A stretch of DNA of 8,232 bases. It comes from WHUA01 sp964585785. GTDB lineage: Bacteria > Pseudomonadota > Alphaproteobacteria > UBA8366. Below, in pieces: positions 1-4,184 of this stretch. The position numbers and the translations under genes are program-made. The stretch covers positions 1-8,232 of the forward strand of contig CAZPFL010000211.1 in assembly GCA_964585785.1 (NCBI GenBank), read 5' to 3'. Positions within the stretch are counted from its first letter, which is position 1. Each line of letters begins with the position of its first letter. The notes beneath the pieces are model-generated. The model saw nothing but the letters and a program-made list of their open reading frames with translations, did not search any database and was not told the DNA's origin.

Positions 1-693
1 GGCATCGCCGCCGCCTACGGCACCTTCGCCGCGATGTTCGCGCTCTACCACCGCGACGCCAAGAACAGCGGCAAGGGGCAGTATGTCGACCTCAGCATCT
101 ACGAGCCGATCTTCCAGGTGCTCGGACCGCAGCCGATGCAGTATGACCAGCTCGGCGTGGTGCAGCAGCGCTGGGGCAACCGGTCGAAGAACAACGCGCC
201 CCGCAACACGTATAAAACAAAGGACGGGCACTGGGTCGCGCTGTCGACCAATTCGCCGGCGATCGTGACGCGGGTGTTGACGCTGTGCGGCGGCACGGCG
301 GCGGCGGAAGATCCGCGCTTCCAGACGCCGCAGAGTCGGGTCGAGCATATCGAGGAGGTCGATGGCATCGTCGCCGGATGGATCGGCGCGCGCCCGCTCG
401 ACGTCGTTCTGGCGGAATTCGAGAAGGCGGAAGCGGCGATCGGCCCCGCCTACACCATCGCGCAGATCTTCGAGGACCCGCAATACCAGGCGCGCGACGA
501 TATCGTCGAAGTGCCGGACGAGGATCTCGGCCCGGTGCGGATGACGAATGCCTTCCCGTTTCTGTCGGAAACCCCGGGCCGGATTCGCCACGCCGGTCCA
601 CGCAAGGGCCAACACAACGCGGAGATCCTGTCGGGAGAGCTGGGCCTGAGCGAAGAGGAGATCGCGAAGCTCCGCGACGAGGGCGTGGTTTAG
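1..693 (+). CDS. CoA-transferase family III (CaiB/BaiF), C-terminal part
   Basis: The reading frame is open from the first base, so the gene enters from the left and only its last 230 residues are visible. Family III CoA-transferases move CoA between an acyl-CoA and a free carboxylic acid through an enzyme-bound anhydride, in the cytoplasm. The family signature KGQYVDLSIYEP is at window residues 25-36 (usually G-x-GQ-x-VD-x-S-x-x-E). A TKDGHWVAL segment is at 73-81, where relatives carry a TKDG-type turn. The C-terminal part has the family's PQYQARDDIVEV-type stretch, which normally follows the small domain. The catalytic aspartate of the family lies upstream of the visible part, so activity cannot be judged. 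The gene ends in TAG and faces the minus-strand genes across a convergent gap with two hairpins. Substrate is unknown; carnitine, formyl/oxalate and racemase-like members share this fold. Confidence 0.92.
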   Translation, partial: GIAAAYGTFAAMFALYHRDAKNSGKGQYVDLSIYEPIFQVLGPQPMQYDQLGVVQQRWGNRSKNNAPRNTYKTKDGHWVALSTNSPAIVTRVLTLCGGTAAAEDPRFQTPQSRVEHIEEVDGIVAGWIGARPLDVVLAEFEKAEAAIGPAYTIAQIFEDPQYQARDDIVEVPDEDLGPVRMTNAFPFLSETPGRIRHAGPRKGQHNAEILSGELGLSEEEIAKLRDEGVV

Positions 694-710
694 TATTTCG
701 CATAGGCGCG

Positions 711-743
711 TATGGGCTCCCCGGACAAGCCGGGGAGTGACGG
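711..743 (-). repeat. Palindromic intergenic element, copy A (reverse orientation)
   Basis: An 8-bp perfect stem, CTCCCCGG at 717-724 and CCGGGGAG at 730-737, closes a 5-base loop. Read on the minus strand, the 33 bases have the same flanks and loop size as copy B at 767-799: CGTCA before the stem and CC-ATA after it. The hairpin starts 23 bases after the CoA-transferase stop codon and is followed on the plus strand by a modest T-rich stretch (GCTTTCTTG). It may therefore also act as a terminator, but there is no true U-run. It resembles the short dispersed palindromes found between genes in many alphaproteobacterial genomes; that link is inference. Confidence 0.6.
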
Positions 744-766
744 CTTTCTTGAAGGCCTAATACATT

Positions 767-799
767 GCGTCATGCCACGCTTTATGCGTGGCATCCATA
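767..799 (+). repeat. Palindromic intergenic element, copy B (forward orientation)
   Basis: A 9-bp perfect stem, ATGCCACGC at 772-780 and GCGTGGCAT at 786-794, closes the 5-base loop TTTAT. It lies 7 bases beyond the FAH-family stop codon, so it sits at the 3' end of that minus-strand transcript as well as downstream of the CoA-transferase. No U-run follows on either strand, so a classical Rho-independent terminator is not supported. A role in blocking convergent read-through or protecting mRNA ends is possible. Against copy A, the stem differs at four paired positions and all four changes are compensated, which argues that the fold itself is what is kept. Confidence 0.6.
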
Positions 800-805
800 T
801 TTACC

Positions 806-1738
806 CTAGGTAGGCGCGTATTTGCCCGTCAGTTGCGGCGTGTGGCGGCCTTCGGCGCCTGACTGGTGATGCTCGAGGCGGGTCGTCCGCGCCCAGGTGC
901 GCTTCAGGTCGTCGCGCACGTTGAACTGCAGCCGGCCAAGACCTTCGACCTCCAGCTCCACCTTGTCGCCGTCCATGAAGGAGCTGAGGCCGCGATGGTT
1001 GGTGCCGGTCGCGAGGATGTCGCCCGGCTCCAGCGGATGGATTGAAGAGACCCACTCGATGCAGCGCGCGATGTTATGCGCCATGTCGTCGGTGTTGAAG
1101 TTCTGCTTGAGCTGGCCGTTGACCCAGAGCCGGATCTGCAGCTTCTGCGGGTTCGGGATTTCGTCGGCGGTCACCAGGAAAGGCCCGATCGGCGCGAAGG
1201 TCTCGCGCGACTTCATCTGGAAGAAGGTGTTGTTGGACGGCGGCAGGCCGCGGGCCGATCCGTCGATGAAGTTGATGTAGCCGAAGACGTATTTCATCGC
1301 GTCTGCGGCGCTGACGCGGTTCGCATGACGGCCGATGACGACGGCGATCTCTGCCTCACCCTCGAAGATCGTCGCCGGCACGTCCGGCAGGACCATCGTG
1401 TCGCCGTTGCCGATGACGCAGCTCGACGCCTTGTGGAAAGCGTTAATTGGCGCGGGCTTCTCCAGCGTGCCGTCCTCCATGTAGTTGACGGCCATGCAGT
1501 CGATGTTGCCCGGCTTCGGCAGGGGCGGGCGGATGCGCACCTTGGCGAGAGGAATACCCTTGCCCTCCGCGACGGTTTTTTCCAGCCGCTTGCGGTAATC
1601 GGCGAAATGCTCGATCAGCCCGTTGATCAGGTCATGCGGCCCGGTATGCGGGATGTCCTGCACCTCGGCTGTGACGTCGACCACGGCGTCGCCCTTGAGC
1701 ACGCCGAGCTTGAAGTCATCGAAATAGAGCAGCTTCAT
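806..1738 (-). CDS. Fumarylacetoacetate hydrolase (FAH) family protein
   Basis: A 310-residue cytosolic enzyme of the FAH superfamily, which hydrolyses, decarboxylates or isomerises dioxo-acids made during aromatic ring breakdown, using a divalent metal. The N-terminal 70 residues form the small domain; the catalytic domain follows. Probable metal ligands are E128 and E130 in FEGEAEIAVVIG and D159 in GYINFIDGSARG. The later core motifs KSRETFAPIGP (176-186) and EPGDILATGT (237-246) are both present. The position that is usually His in the NYxxH motif of FAHD-type members is Asp89 here (NYMED), so the catalytic mode may differ. About 35 residues follow the core (RDDLKRTWAR onward), a modest tail. 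The start is set by GGGAGG at 1744-1749, five bases before ATG. It is last in the minus-strand set after pirin and flavin reductase. Substrate not assignable. Confidence 0.9.
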   Translation of the reverse strand: MKLLYFDDFKLGVLKGDAVVDVTAEVQDIPHTGPHDLINGLIEHFADYRKRLEKTVAEGKGIPLAKVRIRPPLPKPGNIDCMAVNYMEDGTLEKPAPINAFHKASSCVIGNGDTMVLPDVPATIFEGEAEIAVVIGRHANRVSAADAMKYVFGYINFIDGSARGLPPSNNTFFQMKSRETFAPIGPFLVTADEIPNPQKLQIRLWVNGQLKQNFNTDDMAHNIARCIEWVSSIHPLEPGDILATGTNHRGLSSFMDGDKVELEVEGLGRLQFNVRDDLKRTWARTTRLEHHQSGAEGRHTPQLTGKYAPT

Positions 1739-1779
1739 GATGTCCTCCCTTTATTATATTGACGCGCGAATCATAGGTC

Positions 1780-1810
1780 GGCGCAAGGCCCGGTTTGGCC
1801 GGGCCGCGCC
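1780..1810. other. Bulged hairpin between flavin reductase and FAH genes
   Basis: GGCCCGG at 1787-1793 pairs perfectly with CCGGGCC at 1799-1805 around loop TTTGG. The stem continues with GGCGC at 1780-1784 against GCGCC at 1806-1810 after a two-base AA bulge, giving 12 pairs in total. It fills the middle of the 98-base gap (1739-1836). No U-run follows on the minus strand, so it is better read as an mRNA structure, possibly a processing or stability element or weak attenuator, than as a terminator. The rest of the gap is an AT-rich stretch leading into the FAH ribosome-binding site. Confidence 0.45.
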
Positions 1811-1836
1811 GCATTCCGTGCCGAAAAGGGGGCGGG

Positions 1837-2340
1837 TCAGCCGCCGTAGAACACCTTTTCGCCCAGGTCCTTCATCTCGAGGATGGCCGCGTCAGGCCGG
1901 CCTTCGGGCTCCTTCGCCACCTGCGCGCCGATGACCTCGCCGATCACGATGTGATGATCGCCGCGCTCGACGATCTCGGCGACGCGGCATTCGACACAGG
2001 CTTGCGCGTCCGTGAGAACCGGCGCGCCGGTCTCGCCGGCGCGGACCGGCTGGCCGCTGATCTTGTCGCCCTCGACCTGGGCGGGCTTGAAGAAGGTGAA
2101 AGCGACACCCTGCTGGCCCTTGCCCAACATGTTCAGCACGAAATGCTGGGAATCCTTGAGCGCGGCATAGGCGCCGGAATCGGCTTTCACGGCGGCCGCG
2201 ACCAGCGGCGGCGCGAAGGAGGTCTGCGTTACCCAGTTAACCGTCGCGGTGCCGATGGTGCCGTCTTTGGCCTTCGCGGTCAGAACATAGATCCCGTAGG
2301 GGATCATGCGGAGCGCTGTCTTCTTGCTGTTTTCGTCCAT
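1837..2340 (-). CDS. Flavin reductase family protein (NAD(P)H:FMN/FAD oxidoreductase-like)
   Basis: A 167-residue protein of the flavin reductase (FMN-binding split-barrel) family, normal in length for the single-domain members that supply reduced flavin to two-component monooxygenases. The opening region (ALRMIPYGIYVLTAK, about 9-23) followed by GTIGTATVNWVTQTSFAPPLV (27-47) is the flavin-binding start of the fold: a G-x-x-V-T strand, then a T-x-x-W-x-x-x-x-S/T-x-x-P-P segment. FVLNMLGKGQ and the C-terminal HHIVIGEVIGAQV strand are also typical. No oxygenase component is in this window, so its partner is elsewhere, or it acts as a flavin-binding reductase in its own right. The ribosome-binding site is modest (AGGGA at 2345-2349, four bases before ATG). 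It lies between pirin and the FAH-family gene on the same strand. Nucleotide and flavin preference cannot be read from sequence. Confidence 0.87.
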   Translation of the reverse strand: MDENSKKTALRMIPYGIYVLTAKAKDGTIGTATVNWVTQTSFAPPLVAAAVKADSGAYAALKDSQHFVLNMLGKGQQGVAFTFFKPAQVEGDKISGQPVRAGETGAPVLTDAQACVECRVAEIVERGDHHIVIGEVIGAQVAKEPEGRPDAAILEMKDLGEKVFYGG

Positions 2341-2363
2341 GTCATCCCTGTCCGTTGGGTTAT

Positions 2364-2389
2364 GTGGCCGCGCCCCGGCGCGCGGCCAC
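2364..2389. other. Strong 10-bp hairpin between pirin and flavin reductase genes
   Basis: GTGGCCGCGC at 2364-2373 is the exact reverse complement of GCGCGGCCAC at 2380-2389, leaving a six-base loop CCCGGC. It is the most stable simple inverted repeat I see in the window. On the minus strand it begins 66 bases after the pirin stop and ends 23 bases before the flavin reductase ATG. What follows on that strand is ATAACCC, not a U-run. It could attenuate transcription into the two downstream genes, or mark a processing point that gives pirin and the downstream pair different mRNA levels. Its flanks do not match the 33-base element at 711-799. The remaining spacer (2390-2455) shows nothing else I can support. 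Confidence 0.5.
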
Positions 2390-2455
2390 GCTTGTGCCTA
2401 TCCTAGGGCAGAACGGGCGCGGACGAAAATAGCGGCGGATACGGTGCGAGCCGGA

Positions 2456-3166
2456 TCAGTCGCTGTATCGGCCCATGTCGAAGAGCAGGAAGTCGGCCTC
2501 CGATGCCGCGGTGACGACGACCTCGTCAATGCCGTCGAGCGCAACGCCATCGCCTGCCGCCGCCTCCGTGCCGTTCACGGTGATCTGCCCGCGGGCGACC
2601 TGGACCCAGATCTTCCGCTCCGGTTTCGTCGCGTGCCGGACGCTCTCGTCCTTGGCCAGGAGCGACGCATAGAGATCGACGTCCTGATGGATCGTGATCG
2701 ACCCGTCGCGCCCGTCGGGCGAGCCGATCAGGCGCAGCGTGTTGCGTCGCGTGTCCTCGGGAAATGTTTTCTGCTCGTAGCCCGGCGCCAGGTTGAGCCG
2801 CTCGGGGATGACCCAGATCTGCAGAAAATGGACCGGGTCCGCCGCCGAGGCGTTGTATTCGCTGTGGCGGATGCCGGTTCCAGCCGACATGCGCTGCAGG
2901 TCGCCCGGCCGGATCACCGAGCCCGTGCCGGTGCTGTCCTGATGCTCGAGCGCGCCGTCGATGACATAGGTGATGATCTCCATGTCGCGGTGGCCATGCG
3001 TCGGGAAGCCGGCGCTCGGGCGGACGCGGTCCTCGTTGATGACGCGCAGTGGCCCGAAGCCCATATGCGCCGGATCGTAATAGTCGCCGAAGGAAAAGCT
3101 GTGGCGGCTGTCGAGCCAGCCGAACTCGGCCGCGCCCCGATCCTCCGCCCGTCTCACGGTAAGCAT
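2456..3166 (-). CDS. Pirin family protein (bicupin, YhhW-like)
   Basis: A 236-residue protein with the pirin layout: an N-terminal metal-binding cupin and a C-terminal cupin. The four metal ligands of the family are intact: H57 and H59 in FPTHGHRDME, and H101 and E103 in GIRHSEYN. The opening RHSFSFGDYYDP (21-32) is also characteristic. Bacterial relatives such as E. coli YhhW show quercetin dioxygenase activity in vitro, while human pirin is a nuclear cofactor; the physiological role in most bacteria is unknown. Length matches the YhhW-type members. The start is supported by AGGAG at 3176-3180, nine bases before ATG. It is the first gene of the minus-strand set and is divergent from the LysR gene, the usual arrangement for a regulator and its target. 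Metal and substrate cannot be determined here. Confidence 0.93.
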   Translation of the reverse strand: MLTVRRAEDRGAAEFGWLDSRHSFSFGDYYDPAHMGFGPLRVINEDRVRPSAGFPTHGHRDMEIITYVIDGALEHQDSTGTGSVIRPGDLQRMSAGTGIRHSEYNASAADPVHFLQIWVIPERLNLAPGYEQKTFPEDTRRNTLRLIGSPDGRDGSITIHQDVDLYASLLAKDESVRHATKPERKIWVQVARGQITVNGTEAAAGDGVALDGIDEVVVTAASEADFLLFDMGRYSD

Positions 3167-3189
3167 TGTCCCTGTCTCCTTGTTCCAGA

Positions 3190-3204
3190 GGCGGCTTGGC
3201 CGCC
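3190..3204. other. Short GC hairpin in the presumed pirin leader
   Basis: GGCGGC at 3190-3195 and GCCGCC at 3199-3204 form a perfect 6-bp inverted repeat around a three-base spacer. On the minus strand it would lie in the untranslated leader of the pirin mRNA, ending about nine bases before the Shine-Dalgarno sequence. It could influence translation, but such repeats also arise by chance in GC-rich DNA. Confidence 0.25.
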
Positions 3205-3228
3205 GTGCCTGATGGGATATTTGGGCGG

Positions 3229-3257
3229 TTCAGAATTTTCTACAATTCTCGTATTAT
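3229..3257 (+). promoter_or_regulatory. Candidate sigma-70 promoter for the LysR gene
   Basis: TTCAGA at 3229-3234 (four of six to TTGACA) and TATTAT at 3252-3257 (five of six to TATAAT) are separated by 17 bases. Initiation near 3264 would give a leader of about 30 bases. The same AT-rich block read on the minus strand gives CATAAT (3253-3258), a possible -10 for the divergent pirin gene, though with only a poor -35. This is the only AT-rich island in the 127-base divergent gap, which supports a promoter location. Alphaproteobacterial promoters vary, so the exact boxes are uncertain. Confidence 0.4.
3232..3249. promoter_or_regulatory. Candidate operator: 6-bp inverted repeat inside the promoter
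   Basis: AGAATT at 3232-3237 and AATTCT at 3244-3249 are exact reverse complements with a six-base spacer. The dyad lies between the proposed -35 and -10 boxes, where a bound protein would block the regulator's own promoter and could affect the divergent pirin promoter. LysR-type proteins usually bind imperfect dyads containing T-N11-A; this dyad has an even centre and does not match that pattern exactly, so the assignment to the neighbouring regulator is tentative. Confidence 0.3.
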
Positions 3258-3278
3258 GGGATTAACTATCCATGATTT

Positions 3279-3283
3279 GAGGA
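3279..3283 (+). promoter_or_regulatory. Ribosome-binding site that supports the TTG start of the LysR gene
   Basis: GAGGA lies ten bases before TTG at 3294. An in-frame TGA at 3273-3275 rules out any earlier start. The only nearby alternative is ATG at 3312, which would cut off the first six residues and has no comparable purine-rich site. GGAC at 3281-3284 can pair with GTCC at 3289-3292, and that GTCC can instead pair with GGAC at 3296-3299, so a weak switch over the start is possible. Confidence 0.5.
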
Positions 3284-3293
3284 CAATCGTCCG

Positions 3294-4184
3294 TTGGACA
3301 AGCTGGAAGCGATGCGGGTGTTCACGCAGGTCGTCACCCATGGCGGCTTTACCGCCGCGGCGCGTGAGATCGGCCTGTCGCGCTCGGCGGTCAGCAAGCA
3401 TGTGATGGACCTGGAGGCGGCGCTCGGTGTCCAGCTGCTGCGCCGCACGACGCGCCAGACCAGTGCGACCGACGCCGGCCTTGCCTATTTCGAGCGGTGC
3501 CGGGCAATCCTGGCCGAGATCGAGGAGGCCGAGCAGGCGCTTTCCGGTACAGAGCAGACGCCACGCGGCTCGCTGCGCGTCAACGCGCCGATGTCTTTCG
3601 GGACTCTCCATCTCGGCAATACCGTCGCGGCGTTCATGCGGCGCTACCCGGATGTGCAGATCCAGGTGGTCCTGAACGACCGCTTCGTCGATCCCGTCGC
3701 CGAAGGCTTCGACGTCACGATCCGGATCGCCGAGCTCGCGGACAGCAGCCTGATCGCACGCCGAATCATGCCGGCCCGCCGAGTGCTTTGCGCTTCGCTC
3801 GCTTATTTGGATGACCGCGGCACGCCTGAAACGCCGGCCGACCTGCGGCGGCACGACTGCCTGCACTACGGCTATCTCGCGACCGGGGCGCAATGGAAGC
3901 TGACCGGCCCGGGCGGCGACCATTGGGTGCCGATCAAGGCGGTGCTCTGCGCCAACAACGCGGAGGTGCTGCGCGATGCCGCGCTCGGCGACCTCGGCAT
4001 TGCGCTGCTGCCGACCTTCGTTGCCGAGACGGCGTTGCGGGACGGACGGCTGGCGACCGTGCTGACGGCCTACGAGCCGCCGCCGATCGGCGTTTACGCG
4101 CTCTACCCGCCGGGCCGCTACCTTTCGGCGAAGGTTCGGGTGTTCATCGACTTTCTCGTCGACCGCTTTTCCGGCGCCGGTTAG
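3294..4184 (+). CDS. LysR-type transcriptional regulator
   Basis: A 296-residue regulator of standard family length. The winged helix-turn-helix spans about residues 1-60: FTAAAREIGLSRSAVSKHV at 19-37 contains the two helices, with SRSAVSKHV the recognition helix, then the wing LLRRTTRQTSATDAG. A linker helix (63-85) leads to the periplasmic-binding-protein-like effector domain from about residue 93 (GSLRVNAPMSFG onward), including GFDVTIRIAEL (138-148) and a C-terminal GLGD-like DLGIALLPTFV (233-243). This most resembles the CrgA/DsdC-like branch. The TTG start is chosen because DKLEAMRVF is the usual beginning of the family and a GAGGA site precedes it. It is divergent from pirin, the likely target, and its stop overlaps that of the convergent molybdopterin subunit. 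The effector is unknown. Confidence 0.94.
   Translation: MDKLEAMRVFTQVVTHGGFTAAAREIGLSRSAVSKHVMDLEAALGVQLLRRTTRQTSATDAGLAYFERCRAILAEIEEAEQALSGTEQTPRGSLRVNAPMSFGTLHLGNTVAAFMRRYPDVQIQVVLNDRFVDPVAEGFDVTIRIAELADSSLIARRIMPARRVLCASLAYLDDRGTPETPADLRRHDCLHYGYLATGAQWKLTGPGGDHWVPIKAVLCANNAEVLRDAALGDLGIALLPTFVAETALRDGRLATVLTAYEPPPIGVYALYPPGRYLSAKVRVFIDFLVDRFSGAG

Noticed and set aside
694..805. Classical Rho-independent terminator in the convergent gap
   Set aside because: Both hairpins are strong, but neither is followed by a run of T on either strand, so I list them as palindromic elements and not as terminators.
801..1055. Possible frameshift near the 3' end of the FAH-family gene
   Set aside because: An alternative minus-strand frame of 84 residues overlaps the C-terminus, but the main frame carries the last core motif (EVEGLGRLQFNVRDD) and then a normal tail to a stop. 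No break is needed.
1753..1758. Perfect TATAAT on the minus strand just before the FAH-family gene
   Set aside because: There is no acceptable -35 at 16-18 bases. Initiation from it would fall about at the Shine-Dalgarno sequence and leave almost no leader. It is more likely part of the AT-rich stretch before the ribosome-binding site.
1076..1762. 228-residue plus-strand frame opposite the FAH-family gene
   Set aside because: Mirror-frame artefact. The composition is biased to Asp, Val, Arg and His, and the FAH reading frame has clear motifs throughout.
2306..3265. 319-residue plus-strand frame opposite pirin
   Set aside because: Pirin on the minus strand has intact metal ligands and family length. 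The antisense frame is low-complexity, Arg/Ala/Val-rich, and spans the divergent control region.
3240..3923. 227-residue minus-strand frame opposite the LysR gene
   Set aside because: The plus strand encodes an unmistakable LysR protein. The antisense frame shows no domain pattern and would run through the control region.
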